Origin: Orrella marina
Lineage (GTDB): Bacteria > Pseudomonadota > Gammaproteobacteria > Burkholderiales > Burkholderiaceae_B
Reading direction: 5' to 3'
Length of the DNA stretch: 64,000 bases
NCBI RefSeq assembly: GCF_003058465.1
Contig: NZ_CP028901.1
Coordinates: 2,976,001 to 3,040,000, forward strand
Positions 1 to 8,178 of the stretch are shown in pieces (the stretch's first letter is position 1; each line of letters starts with the position of its first letter). The translations under genes and the position numbers were made by a program. The notes beneath the pieces were generated by a model, which searched no databases, was not told where the DNA came from, and saw only the letters and a list, made by a program, of their open reading frames with translations.

Positions 1-129
1 AAGTTCTGCCTCGCGCAACTTCTGCCCCGCACGCAAATTTCCTTGCATGATGGATTCGCGCAAAAACTCCTCAACCCTTTCACGAAGGGTGGCGGGTTTC
101 TCGAACGCAATCACGGTGTTCTCTGACAT
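1..129 (-). CDS. GntR-family transcriptional regulator, N-terminal part (cut by window edge)
   Basis: Only the first 43 codons are inside the window. The peptide starts MSENTVIAFEKPATLRERV and continues through LRESIMQGNLRAGQKLREAEL, which is the typical opening of a GntR winged-helix domain of the FadR/FCD type (helix, then G-x-L-x-x-G-x-x-L-x-E). The gene points left, divergent from the carboxymuconolactone decarboxylase-like gene, so it is the likely regulator of that pair. The intergenic region holds two near-perfect palindromes suited to a dimeric GntR protein. The effector and the C-terminal domain class cannot be seen. Confidence 0.75.
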   Translation of the reverse strand, partial: MSENTVIAFEKPATLRERVEEFLRESIMQGNLRAGQKLREAEL

Positions 130-217
130 GGTCTGACTGTCGTCCACTCTGTCTTCCATTCGCCTTGGTGACGGTTCGTAACTGGTCGTTGCACAGCCGA
201 CGCTCACCAGGCAACAA

Positions 218-235
218 GTGCCATACGTTTGGCAC
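218..235. promoter_or_regulatory. 18-bp dyad, candidate operator
   Basis: GTGCCATACGTTTGGCAC reads as an 18-bp palindrome with a single mismatched pair. It lies between the divergent GntR gene and the carboxymuconolactone decarboxylase-like gene. Use as an operator is an inference. Confidence 0.4.
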
Positions 236-260
236 GTTGAGCAATACTTTATCATGTTCA

Positions 261-275
261 GATTGTCTGACAATC
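261..275. promoter_or_regulatory. 15-bp perfect palindrome, candidate GntR operator
   Basis: GATTGTCTGACAATC is a perfect inverted repeat around a central T. The core TTGTC-N-GACAA resembles operators reported for FCD-type GntR regulators, and a gene of that family starts about 130 bp away. It sits about 97 bp upstream of the decarboxylase-like start. The match to the family is from general knowledge; binding is inferred. Confidence 0.5.
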
Positions 276-371
276 ATCTTGACAGAACGCAGACTCTGTC
301 TCCACAATCCACATAAATCACTTATCCGCTGGCCAGCAGCCAGCGCACGCCCATTGACTCAGGAGAGACAC

Positions 372-782
372 ATGACTGCAAAGCAGGAAACAGAAAAATT
401 GTTCGAACAGGGTCTGGAGGTTCGTCGCGAGGTGCTCGGCGCAGAGTATGTAGACGGCGGCATGGCCAAAGCAAATGATTTCATGATGGCGTTCCAGCGC
501 ATCACCACCGAGTGGTGCTGGGGTTATGCCTGGACTCGTGACGGCCTTGATCGCAAAACCCGCAGCATGCTGAACCTGGCGATGCTCACCGCGCTGAACC
601 GTCCAAATGAAATCAAGCTGCACACCAAAGGCGCACTGGCCAACGGCGTGTCACCAGAAGAGATCAAGGAAATCCTGTTACACGCTACAGTCTATTGCGG
701 TATCCCGGCAGGTCTTGATGCATTCAAGGTCGCCAACCAGGTGCTTGAAGAGGAAGGTGCATTCAAGGACGCAGGCAAATGA
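372..782 (+). CDS. Carboxymuconolactone decarboxylase (CMD) family protein
   Basis: A 136-residue protein of the CMD/AhpD-like family, close to the usual length of PcaC-type proteins. Visible family features are WTRDGLDRKTRSMLNLAML near the middle, the H-T-K-G-A-L-A-N-G-V segment, and the C-terminal HATVYCGIPAGLDAF. It has no CxxC peroxidase pair, so a decarboxylase-like role on a ring-cleavage or lactone intermediate is more likely than an AhpD role. The start at 372 was chosen because AGGAGA lies just upstream; the longer open frame to 165 has no such support. The stop overlaps the next gene (ATGA), so the two are translationally coupled under the divergent GntR regulator. The substrate is unknown. 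Confidence 0.8.
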   Translation: MTAKQETEKLFEQGLEVRREVLGAEYVDGGMAKANDFMMAFQRITTEWCWGYAWTRDGLDRKTRSMLNLAMLTALNRPNEIKLHTKGALANGVSPEEIKEILLHATVYCGIPAGLDAFKVANQVLEEEGAFKDAGK

Positions 783-1678
783 GCAGTTTGCCCACAATCG
801 GATTTGTCGGCGTAGGCAGCATGGGGTGGCCGATGGCATCCCATCTGCACAAGGCGGGTTACCCGTTGCACATCATTGACGCCGATCAGGAACGCGCAAA
901 GCAGTTTGCGAGCGAAGTCGGTGGAACGGTCAGCGAGTCCAACAAGGCCCTTGCGCAAGCCAGTGACATCATCATCACGATTTTGCCCACCAGTGCAATC
1001 GTCGAGAAGGTACTCGCGGGTGACCAGGGCGTACTTGCGGGCCTTCGTCCCGATGCCGTGATTATCGAGATGAGCTCGGGGGTTCCTGGCATGACGCTGG
1101 AGTTTGCGAAACTGGCCGAACAGGCAGGCGGACATCTGGTCGACGCGCCAGTATCAGGCGGGGTTCCACGCGCCAGAACCGGTGAACTTGCCATCATGTT
1201 CGGCGGGAGTCAGGCGCTGCTCGATCGCGTCAAGCCTGTTTTGAATTGCATGGGCACTGCCATCCAGCATACCGGTGCAGTCGGAACCGCCCACGCCATG
1301 AAGGCACTGAACAATCTGGTGTCGGCTGGCGGGTTTCTGATTGCAGCTGAAGCGCTCATGATCGGCAAACGCTTCGGACTGAGCCCGCAGACCATGATCG
1401 ATGTGCTCAACGCCTCCACTGGCATGAACAACTCGACCCAGAAAAAGTTCAAGCAGTTCGTTCTGAATGGTCAATACAACGCGGGCTTCGGGCTGGATCT
1501 GATGGTCAAGGATCTGAGCATCGCAATGGGCATCGCGCGTGACACCTCGACTGCCTCACCTTTCTCGGCCATGTGTCGTGAATTGTGGGCGTCAACGGGG
1601 CAAATGCTCGGGCCGGGCCAGGATCATACGGCCATCGCCAAGCTGGTCGAGAACCTCAACAACGACAAGCTGAGTTAA
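779..1678 (+). CDS. NAD(P)-dependent beta-hydroxyacid dehydrogenase (3-hydroxyisobutyrate / tartronate semialdehyde reductase family)
   Basis: A 299-residue protein, normal length for the family. The N-terminus has the Rossmann motif GFVGVGSMGWPMASHL, followed by the substrate-binding signature DAPVSGGVPRARTG, and the catalytic lysine in the K-A-L-N-N-L helix around residue 170. These enzymes oxidise or reduce small 3-hydroxy acids. It overlaps the CMD gene by four bases and very likely shares its transcript. The family includes MmsB, GarR and GlxR, and the sequence alone does not settle which substrate is used. Confidence 0.85.
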   Translation: MSSLPTIGFVGVGSMGWPMASHLHKAGYPLHIIDADQERAKQFASEVGGTVSESNKALAQASDIIITILPTSAIVEKVLAGDQGVLAGLRPDAVIIEMSSGVPGMTLEFAKLAEQAGGHLVDAPVSGGVPRARTGELAIMFGGSQALLDRVKPVLNCMGTAIQHTGAVGTAHAMKALNNLVSAGGFLIAAEALMIGKRFGLSPQTMIDVLNASTGMNNSTQKKFKQFVLNGQYNAGFGLDLMVKDLSIAMGIARDTSTASPFSAMCRELWASTGQMLGPGQDHTAIAKLVENLNNDKLS

Positions 1679-1708
1679 ATCACTGACGAGCATCGTGCTC
1701 CAGAAGTC

Positions 1709-1743
1709 AACCGGCCAGTGCCTCAACAAGGTCCTGGCCGGTT
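1709..1743. terminator. Inverted repeat downstream of the dehydrogenase gene
   Basis: AACCGGCCA and TGGCCGGTT form a perfect 9-bp stem with a 17-base loop between two convergent genes. There is no clear T run, so action as an intrinsic terminator is uncertain. Confidence 0.35.
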
Positions 1744-1764
1744 CGGTTTCAGACACCCTGTTTC

Positions 1765-2022
1765 TCAGGATTCAGGCCGGGTGCGTTGATGTCCGGGCGG
1801 TCGTGGGTACCCTTCCTGGAGAATTCTCTTCCAGACTTCCTGTTTCTCTTGCTGCGTCATGAACACCCAGTTAGACACTTCCATCACCGTGCGTCCGCAT
1901 CCCCTGCAAATGTCGTCGAACAAAGTCGAACAAACCGCCACACAAGGCGAGTCTGCAGTGCTGGGATCTGGCACCACCCGTGCCACTGGTCTCGCTGGCC
2001 GGTCCGGGCTGTTACTGTCCAT
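1765..2022 (-). CDS. DUF1289 family protein
   Basis: An 85-residue protein with the DUF1289 signature: SPCVAVCSTLFDDICRGCGR, giving the C-x3-C...C-x2-C pattern, followed by W and the Q-x-E-K-Q-E-V-W-K-R-I helix. The four cysteines suggest a small metal-binding site, but no function is established for the family. The ATG at 2022 is preferred over a TTG two codons upstream. It is convergent with the dehydrogenase gene and lies about 170 bp downstream of metK on the same strand. The C-terminal tail is rich in proline and arginine. Confidence 0.75.
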   Translation of the reverse strand: MDSNSPDRPARPVARVVPDPSTADSPCVAVCSTLFDDICRGCGRTVMEVSNWVFMTQQEKQEVWKRILQEGYPRPPGHQRTRPES

Positions 2023-2190
2023 TATCAAGTATCCGGGAAATTCACTTTAAGCGGTTGATCATAGACGAGCAGAGAGACGGGCGCCCCAGTAGCCGGCCCA
2101 GAGAGGTGGGTATATCAAGTTACAAAGACCCCAGCCCTTTCGGGTATGGGATCGGGCTTACATCACCAGACCGGCAACGTCTGAAGAAAC

Positions 2191-3360
2191 TCAAACAGAC
2201 TTTTTCAGATCTGCCGCCTTGTCGGTTGCCTCCCAGGTGAACTCGGGCTCGCTACGACCAAAGTGACCATAGGCAGCCGACTTGCTGTAAATCGGACGCA
2301 GCAGGTCCAGCATGTTGACGATGCCACGTGGGCGCAGATCAAAATGCTCGCGCACCAGTTCTGCCAGACGGTCATCAGACACGACGCCGGTGCCGTTGGT
2401 GTATACAGTAATATTGATCGGCTCGGCCACACCGATTGCGTAGCTAACCTGCACTTCGCACTGCGTGGCGAGACCGGCTGCAACGATGTTCTTGGCAACA
2501 TAGCGTGCGGCATAGGCAGCCGAGCGATCCACTTTGGATGGATCCTTGCCGGAAAAGGCACCACCGCCGTGCGGGCAAGCACCGCCGTAAGTATCCACAA
2601 TGATCTTGCGCCCTGTCAGACCGCAATCACCCTGCGGGCCGCCCACCACGAAGCGACCAGTCGGGTTGATAAGGTACTTGGTCTTGGGCGTGAGCAATCC
2701 GTCTGGAAAGCTGGGACGAATGATGTCTTCGATGACCGCTTCACGAATCGCAGACTGAGAGATCTCAGAAGCGTGCTGGGTCGACAATACCACTGTATCG
2801 ACCTGCACCGGCTTGCCGTCCACGTAACGGAACGTGACCTGTGACTTCGCGTCCGGACGCAGCCAGGGCAGTCTTCCGTCCTTGCGCAACTCACTCTGGC
2901 GCTGGACCAGACGGTGTGCGTACCAGATTGGAGCAGGCATGAGGTCTGGCGTTTCGTCGCACGCAAATCCGAACATGAGACCCTGGTCACCCGCACCCTG
3001 ATTCAGAAACTCCTCAGAACTGCGGTCTACTCCCTGGGCGATGTCAGGTGACTGCTTGTCATAGGCCACCAGCACCGCGCAGCCCTTGTAATCGATGCCG
3101 AACTCGGTGTTGTCATAGCCGATGCGCTTGATCGTGTCGCGGGCAACCTGGATGTAGTCAACATTGGCCTTGGTGGTAATTTCACCGGCCAGCACCACCA
3201 GTCCGGTGTTACACAGTGTTTCTGCCGCAACCCGGGAGTCAGGGTCCTGCTCGAGCAGTGCATCCAGCACGGCGTCGGAGATCTGGTCGGCCACTTTGTC
3301 AGGATGGCCTTCTGAAACGGATTCTGAAGTGAACAGAAAATCGTTTGATTTCATTGACAT
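2191..3360 (-). CDS. metK: S-adenosylmethionine synthetase
   Basis: Makes S-adenosylmethionine from methionine and ATP. The 389-residue protein is close to the E. coli length of 384. Signatures are [15 protein letters not shown] at the N-terminus, [17 protein letters not shown] (the MetK hexapeptide region), and [19 protein letters not shown] near residue 260. I chose the ATG at 3360 because GAGGAC lies seven bases upstream; an ATG two codons later is also possible. The gene diverges from the lpxL pair. Its leader holds two strong hairpins directly before the ribosome site, suggesting regulation at the RNA level, though no known riboswitch class was recognised. Confidence 0.97.
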   Translation of the reverse strand: MSMKSNDFLFTSESVSEGHPDKVADQISDAVLDALLEQDPDSRVAAETLCNTGLVVLAGEITTKANVDYIQVARDTIKRIGYDNTEFGIDYKGCAVLVAYDKQSPDIAQGVDRSSEEFLNQGAGDQGLMFGFACDETPDLMPAPIWYAHRLVQRQSELRKDGRLPWLRPDAKSQVTFRYVDGKPVQVDTVVLSTQHASEISQSAIREAVIEDIIRPSFPDGLLTPKTKYLINPTGRFVVGGPQGDCGLTGRKIIVDTYGGACPHGGGAFSGKDPSKVDRSAAYAARYVAKNIVAAGLATQCEVQVSYAIGVAEPINITVYTNGTGVVSDDRLAELVREHFDLRPRGIVNMLDLLRPIYSKSAAYGHFGRSEPEFTWEATDKAADLKKSV

Positions 3361-3381
3361 GGAATACGTCCTCAATCGAAT

Positions 3382-3417
3382 GCCGCCAAATGGCGGCGGT
3401 ATGGGTGCGCTGCACCC
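3382..3417 (-). promoter_or_regulatory. Tandem hairpins in the metK 5' leader
   Basis: Two back-to-back stems sit just upstream of the metK Shine-Dalgarno site: GCCGCCA/TGGCGGC (3382-3397) and GGGTGC/GCACCC with a three-base loop (3403-3417). The first ends nine bases from GAGGAC at 3368-3373. Such a layout could sequester or expose the ribosome site. No U run follows either stem, so they are not classic terminators. Confidence 0.45.
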
Positions 3418-3496
3418 CCTACCGGATCAAGAACGCTGGCTGTGGGCGCGACGCTTTAGCGGAATTCACGACTCGCGAACCGCAAGAAATGCATCA

Positions 3497-3521
3497 CAAT
3501 GTCACTTTAAAGGTGGCATTG
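3497..3521. promoter_or_regulatory. 25-bp dyad between metK and lpxL genes
   Basis: CAATG-T-CAC-T-TTAAA-G-GTG-G-CATTG is symmetric over its whole length apart from two positions that can pair as G-U on the plus strand. It lies 137 bp upstream of metK and 92 bp upstream of the lpxL-type start. It could be a dimer operator or a hairpin in the lpxL leader. I could not assign it to a regulator. Confidence 0.35.
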
Positions 3522-3612
3522 GGAGCACCTGCAGCGAGTCCACAAGGCAAGCCGTCCCGCAAGTTGTCGGTTAACTCAACGGCTCAAGCGGATTTTAAGC
3601 GAAAATAACGAA

Positions 3613-4509
3613 ATGATCCTAATCTTATTCCGACTGCTGGCACGATTGCCACTGCGAACCCTTCAGAGCATCGGGCGTCTGGGGGGCCGGTTGATTTTTG
3701 CGTTACCTGGTCGATACCGGGACAGGCTCAAATTCAATGTCAGGCAGGCAGGCTACCATGACCCTGGCTTTGCCTGGAGAGCGGCTGCCGAGACTGGGGC
3801 CATGATCATGGAACTACCCAAGATCTGGCTCAGAACGCAGGAGTGTCTGGCACTCGTACACGATGACCACAAATCACTGATCGCCAATGCAAGATCAGCC
3901 GGACGTCCGATTCTCTTCCTGACCCCGCATCTGGGCTGCTTCGAAATCACCGGCCGCTACGGAGCGGAGGGTGCAAAGTTCACGGTCATGTTCCGCCCAC
4001 CCCGCAAGCAAAGCCTGGTTCCGCTGATGGATGCTGCACGCAGTGGGTCGGGCATCACAGCAGTCCCTGCCAATATCAAAGGTGTGCGAGCATTTTTGCG
4101 GGCACTCAAAAATGGCGAATCGGTAGGCATGCTGCCGGACCAGGTACCCCGGGAAGGCGATGGCGTCTGGGCACCATTCTTTGGCAAGCAGGCCTTCTCG
4201 GTGACGCTACCGGGCAAGCTGGCGCGTGCAACCAACCCGCTCATCATCGTCACCGCCTGCGAGCGACTGCCCAAAGGACAGGGATGGCGCATGCACTTCA
4301 ATGAAGTTCTCGACCCTGTCCCGGAAGATCCGGTCGAGCAGGCTGCCCTGTTCAACCGGGAAATGGAGAAGATGATCCGCAAGTTTCCAGAGCAGTACCT
4401 CTGGGGTTACTACCGCTACAAGCGCCCGAGCTCTGCACCGCCACCGCCGCCCGATCCACCCGCAGAGCCCGCTTCTGCAGCTGGTACCGATACACCTGGT
4501 CATGGCTAG
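3613..4509 (+). CDS. Lipid A biosynthesis acyltransferase (LpxL/HtrB family), first copy
   Basis: Transfers a secondary acyl chain to lipid A at the inner membrane. The 298-residue protein has a hydrophobic N-terminus and the acyltransferase motif HLGCFE (H-x4-E) in TPHLGCFEITGRYG, followed by MFRPPRKQ and MLPDQVPREGDGVW. The C-terminus carries a proline-rich tail after residue 270 (repeated P, then PAEPASAAG), which is not part of the catalytic domain. It overlaps the next acyltransferase by eight bases. In Bordetella two adjacent LpxL proteins have different acyl specificities; the assignment of each here is not possible from sequence alone. Confidence 0.9.
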   Translation: MILILFRLLARLPLRTLQSIGRLGGRLIFALPGRYRDRLKFNVRQAGYHDPGFAWRAAAETGAMIMELPKIWLRTQECLALVHDDHKSLIANARSAGRPILFLTPHLGCFEITGRYGAEGAKFTVMFRPPRKQSLVPLMDAARSGSGITAVPANIKGVRAFLRALKNGESVGMLPDQVPREGDGVWAPFFGKQAFSVTLPGKLARATNPLIIVTACERLPKGQGWRMHFNEVLDPVPEDPVEQAALFNREMEKMIRKFPEQYLWGYYRYKRPSSAPPPPPDPPAEPASAAGTDTPGHG

Positions 4510-5470
4510 TACGGATGGGCATGATGGGCCCGGGGACGCCCGGGCATGGCGCGTGGCCCTGCGCCAGCTGAAACGCAGGTCGATCAAGGCCTGGCTGGTC
4601 ACGACGCTGTTTCAGGTCCTGGCCAGAGTCGGACACCGTCCCAGACAATGGCTCGGAGCATTCCTGGGGATACTGGCACCCATCCTGATCAGACACCGGG
4701 CCCAGGTTGTCGAGCGCAACCTTGAGCTTTGCTTCCCGGCCAGGTCCGCAGCAGAACGCAAGCGCATGTTGCGCGCGCACTTCCGGGCAATGAGCCAGAC
4801 AGTCGTGGACCGCTCGGTGCTCTGGTTTGGCTCCCCTGACAGCATCCGCAATCTGGTCAGACTTGAGGGGCTGGAGCATATCCGGGATGCCCAGGCCAAA
4901 AACCGCAACATCATGCTGCTGGCGCCTCATTTTGTCGGACTTGACGCGTCGGCCAGCCGGCTGACGCTGGAGGGACCCGAAGGGGCGACAATCTACGCCC
5001 CACAGTCAGATCCTGACATCGACGCATTGGTGAGACTCGGTCGCGGACGATTCCACCAGGTCCACCTGATCAGTCGTCGCGAGGGCATTCGTGGCCTGGT
5101 CAGAAAGATTCGTGCCGGCATTCCGATCTACTACCTGCCGGACATGGATCTTGGACGACGGGGTGCGATATTTGCGCCGTTTTTTGGAATAGAGGCTGCC
5201 ACCCAGACTGCCACGGCGCAGCTTGCGCGACAGTTTGGTATGGTCGTATTCCCCGTTCTTTCGTTTCGCGATCCCGGTTCGGGCCAGTACCTGACCAAGG
5301 TTCTTGCACCACTGGCCGACTTCCCTGAACCGAACGGCACGCCTGAGTCCGACACCATTGCACTGAACCGGCATCTTCAGGACTGGATTGAACAGGCCCC
5401 TGAACAGTACTATTGGGTTCATCGCCGGTTCAAATCCCGCCCACCGGGGCAACCAGGGTTATACCGGTAG
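4502..5470 (+). CDS. Lipid A biosynthesis acyltransferase (LpxL/HtrB family), second copy
   Basis: A second late acyltransferase of lipid A assembly, 322 residues. The catalytic motif is HFVGLD (H-x4-D) in LLAPHFVGLDASAS, with the later family segment YLPDMDLGRRGAIFAPFFG and the C-terminal PEQYYWVHRRFKSRP. The start overlaps the end of the first acyltransferase, so the two are co-translated. The pair is followed 20 bp later by dapF. The two copies are clearly diverged, which suggests different acyl chains or positions rather than a recent duplication. Confidence 0.92.
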   Translation: MASTDGHDGPGDARAWRVALRQLKRRSIKAWLVTTLFQVLARVGHRPRQWLGAFLGILAPILIRHRAQVVERNLELCFPARSAAERKRMLRAHFRAMSQTVVDRSVLWFGSPDSIRNLVRLEGLEHIRDAQAKNRNIMLLAPHFVGLDASASRLTLEGPEGATIYAPQSDPDIDALVRLGRGRFHQVHLISRREGIRGLVRKIRAGIPIYYLPDMDLGRRGAIFAPFFGIEAATQTATAQLARQFGMVVFPVLSFRDPGSGQYLTKVLAPLADFPEPNGTPESDTIALNRHLQDWIEQAPEQYYWVHRRFKSRPPGQPGLYR

Positions 5471-5490
5471 ACACCAGGAAGTGACAAACG

Positions 5491-6384
5491 ATGAAATGGC
5501 CATTTACAAAGATGCATGGCGCAGGCAACGACTTTGTCGTGCTTGACGGCGTGAGCAATCGCATTGAACTCACCACCGAGATCGCTCGCGCCATCGCTCA
5601 CAGACAGTTCGGTGTCGGTTGCGACCAGATTCTGCTCGTGGATACGCCCACCCATCCGGAGGCGGATTTCAGATACCGGATTTTCAACTCCGACGGTAGC
5701 GAGGTCGAACACTGCGGCAACGGTGCGCGCTGCTTTGTGAAGTTCGTGCACGAAAAAGGGTTGAGCCGCCGCAACCCTTTGCGTGCTGAGATCGCAACCG
5801 GACTGCTCACACTCCAGATGCAGGACGATGGGGAAGTTCGTGTCGAGATGGGTCAGACCCGGTTCGATGTGCAGAGCCTGCCGTTTGACACCAGCTACCT
5901 GCCGACCCAGACACATGGCCAGGACACCCTGTACGGACTGACGCTGACACCGGCAGCCTCGCCGCAGCAGACGGTCTGGTTGTCCGTGCTCTCGATTTCC
6001 AATCCGCACGCCGTACAGGTCGTGGAAGATGTATCAAACGCCCCCGTCGCGGCAATTGGGCCACTCATTGAAAGCCATCCTCGCTTTGCCAGACGGGTCA
6101 ACGCTGGATTCATGCAGGTTCTCGATCGTCATCACATCCGCTTGCGCGTGTACGAGCGAGGGGCCGGTGAGACACTGGCGTGCGGCACTGGTGCGTGCGC
6201 GGCCGTTGCAAGCGGCATTCGCCAGGGATTGCTTGACTCACCTGTCCGGGTGGACACCCGCGGTGGTCGGCTGACCATCGAATGGAACGGCAATCAACTA
6301 CAAATGACAGGTCCCGCCACAACTGTGTTTGAAGGCACACTGGACATCAAACATTTGCTATCTAGCCAACCCGTTTTTGAGTAG
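5491..6384 (+). CDS. dapF: Diaminopimelate epimerase
   Basis: Converts LL- to meso-diaminopimelate for lysine and peptidoglycan synthesis in the cytoplasm. The 297-residue protein shows [13 protein letters not shown] at the N-terminus and both catalytic cysteines: HCGNGARCF near residue 75 and [14 protein letters not shown] near residue 225. It is about 20 residues longer than E. coli DapF. An AGGAAG ribosome site lies upstream of 5491. It sits in a plus-strand run from the lpxL pair through xerC, a common order in Bordetella relatives. Confidence 0.97.
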   Translation: MKWPFTKMHGAGNDFVVLDGVSNRIELTTEIARAIAHRQFGVGCDQILLVDTPTHPEADFRYRIFNSDGSEVEHCGNGARCFVKFVHEKGLSRRNPLRAEIATGLLTLQMQDDGEVRVEMGQTRFDVQSLPFDTSYLPTQTHGQDTLYGLTLTPAASPQQTVWLSVLSISNPHAVQVVEDVSNAPVAAIGPLIESHPRFARRVNAGFMQVLDRHHIRLRVYERGAGETLACGTGACAAVASGIRQGLLDSPVRVDTRGGRLTIEWNGNQLQMTGPATTVFEGTLDIKHLLSSQPVFE

Positions 6385-6388
6385 AGCC

Positions 6389-7060
6389 ATGACCGAACAG
6401 ATCAGCGCCGCAGCAATCGCCCGGTTTCTTCAGGACAACCCCGGATTCTTTGATGAGCATGCGGAGCTGTTTGCCTCGCTAAGCGTCCCGCACCCGCATC
6501 AGGCCCGCGCAATTTCCCTCGGTGAAAGACAGATCCTGATATTGCGGGACAAGCTGAAAACGCTGGAGTTTCAGCTCGCTACACTCGGTCGTCAGGCCAG
6601 TTTCAACGAATCTGTCAGCGGCAAGCTTAGCCAGTGGTGTACACAGATGTTGGCCGAGCCTGTTGCGTCCCACATCCCTGGACACATCGTGACCGGGCTC
6701 GCGCAACAGTTCGATCTGTCCGAAATTGTGTTGCGGGTCTGGGATCTGGATCTTGCGCCCGAAGGCGTTGCAGCGCCAGTTGACGTCGCGGTCCGAGAAT
6801 ATGCAACTGGCCTCAAACGCCCTTATTGCGGTCCTGCTAGTGACTCGATCGTGAGCGCCTGGTTTCAAAAGCCCACCGCGTCCATGGCAGCAATGGCATT
6901 GCGACACGGAAAACAGCAGGAACCATTCGGCCTGCTGGTACTTGGCTCAGAAGACCCTGAGCGATATGAGGAAGACATGGCAACTGACTTTCTTCAGACA
7001 ATCAGCGAACTCTCGGCAGCAGCGCTTTCGCGGTTAGCAATGCCTTCAGAGACACAATGA
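6389..7060 (+). CDS. DUF484 family protein
   Basis: A 223-residue protein of the DUF484 family, which folds like a GAF domain and is found upstream of xerC in many proteobacteria. It starts MTEQISAAAIARFLQDNPGF, followed by the family's FF-x-E-H-A-E-L-F segment. No catalytic motif is visible and its role is not established. The start at 6389 lies four bases after the dapF stop; the upstream in-frame extension overlaps dapF and is discarded. Its stop overlaps the xerC start as ATGA. Confidence 0.88.
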   Translation: MTEQISAAAIARFLQDNPGFFDEHAELFASLSVPHPHQARAISLGERQILILRDKLKTLEFQLATLGRQASFNESVSGKLSQWCTQMLAEPVASHIPGHIVTGLAQQFDLSEIVLRVWDLDLAPEGVAAPVDVAVREYATGLKRPYCGPASDSIVSAWFQKPTASMAAMALRHGKQQEPFGLLVLGSEDPERYEEDMATDFLQTISELSAAALSRLAMPSETQ

Positions 7061-8046
7061 CATCGGTCGCTGACGGAAAGGCCGAACTGCCGGAGCCCAT
7101 GCTTCGCTGGCTATCCGTTCTGGCCAGAGAGCGACATTACTCCGTGCACACGCTATCAGCCTATCGCGTCGATCTGGGCAAGCTCGTTGAGCATTCAGAA
7201 GGACTGGCTCTCGAAGTCGTGGATTCTGGTCACATCCGGCACTGGCTGGCAAAAATGCACGGGTCTGGTTACGACCCCAAGACCTTGGCACGGATACTCG
7301 CGACATGGAGAGGGTTTTACCGCTGGTGGGCACCTCTTAGCCAGATGCCGGCCAATCCGGCACAGGACATCAGGGCGCCAAAAGCAAAGCGTTCCCTTCC
7401 CAAAGCACTGTCGGTCGATCAGACCCAGGCACTATTAGACGCACCGGCCATTCATGCTGAGGAGACTGCGCTCGCCCGGCGTGATCGGGCCATTCTGGAA
7501 GTCTTCTATTCAAGCGGATTACGCCTGGGAGAGCTGGTCCAGCTGGATCTGCATTACGTCCAGCAAGCTGGCTACACTTCAGCAGGCTGGATCGATCTGG
7601 ATAGTGGTGACATCCACGTCACGGGCAAAGGAAACAAATCACGCACCGTGCCGGTGGGACAGGTCGCCATCAAGGCCGTCGAGTGCTGGCTGACTTGCAG
7701 ATCCGGGCTGATCAAGCCTGATGCCGCGCCGAAAGATCGATATGCACTGTTCGTTGGCAAGCAGGGTCGGCGTATTCACCCTCGGGTGGTACAGGAGCGG
7801 GTCAGCACGCTGGCACGACAGGCCGACCTGCCGTCAAGACTGCACCCCCACGTTCTGAGACACAGTTTTGCGAGTCACATGCTGCAATCTGCGCAGGACT
7901 TGCGCGCGGTTCAGGAGATGCTCGGTCACGCCAACATCTCGACGACCCAGATTTACACGCAGTTAGACTTCCAGCACTTGTCCAAAGTCTACGATGCAGC
8001 GCACCCAAGAGCCGGCAGAAAACCTCCGCCCTCGTCATCAGACTAG
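7057..8046 (+). CDS. xerC: Tyrosine recombinase XerC
   Basis: Site-specific recombinase that acts with XerD at dif to resolve chromosome dimers. The 329-residue protein has an N-terminal SAM-like DNA-binding domain and a C-terminal catalytic domain with the full set of residues: Arg in SGLRLGELVQLD, Lys in GKGNKSRTVPV, HPHVLRHSFASHML (H-x-x-R), and LGHANISTTQIYTQLD with the nucleophilic tyrosine. It is about 30 residues longer than E. coli XerC. Linkage to dapF and DUF484 supports XerC over XerD or a phage integrase. Confidence 0.93.
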   Translation: MTSVADGKAELPEPMLRWLSVLARERHYSVHTLSAYRVDLGKLVEHSEGLALEVVDSGHIRHWLAKMHGSGYDPKTLARILATWRGFYRWWAPLSQMPANPAQDIRAPKAKRSLPKALSVDQTQALLDAPAIHAEETALARRDRAILEVFYSSGLRLGELVQLDLHYVQQAGYTSAGWIDLDSGDIHVTGKGNKSRTVPVGQVAIKAVECWLTCRSGLIKPDAAPKDRYALFVGKQGRRIHPRVVQERVSTLARQADLPSRLHPHVLRHSFASHMLQSAQDLRAVQEMLGHANISTTQIYTQLDFQHLSKVYDAAHPRAGRKPPPSSSD

Positions 8047-8056
8047 AAGAGGCCTG

Positions 8057-8080
8057 ATAGCAGCCCGTGCTGTCTGCTAT
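8057..8080. repeat. Inverted repeat downstream of xerC
   Basis: ATAGCAG and CTGCTAT form a perfect 7-bp stem with a 10-base loop just after xerC. No T run follows, so a terminator role is only possible. Confidence 0.25.
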
Positions 8081-8178
8081 GGATGCAAAAACCTTTTGTG
8101 ATTCAAGATGTCCTGCTGCCTTGACCGTGCAGAGACATCTGCCTGCAACACTCACCAACACTCCTGCACCAGGGTGCC

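Noticed and set aside
2100..2190. Terminator after metK
   Set aside because: Short complementary stretches exist (AGCCC / GGGCT on the minus strand) but the stem is weak and there is no T run.
3361..3612. A known SAM riboswitch (SAM-I, SAM-II or SAH type) upstream of metK
   Set aside because: Stems are present but I could not match the conserved core of any known class, so only an unclassified structured leader is reported.
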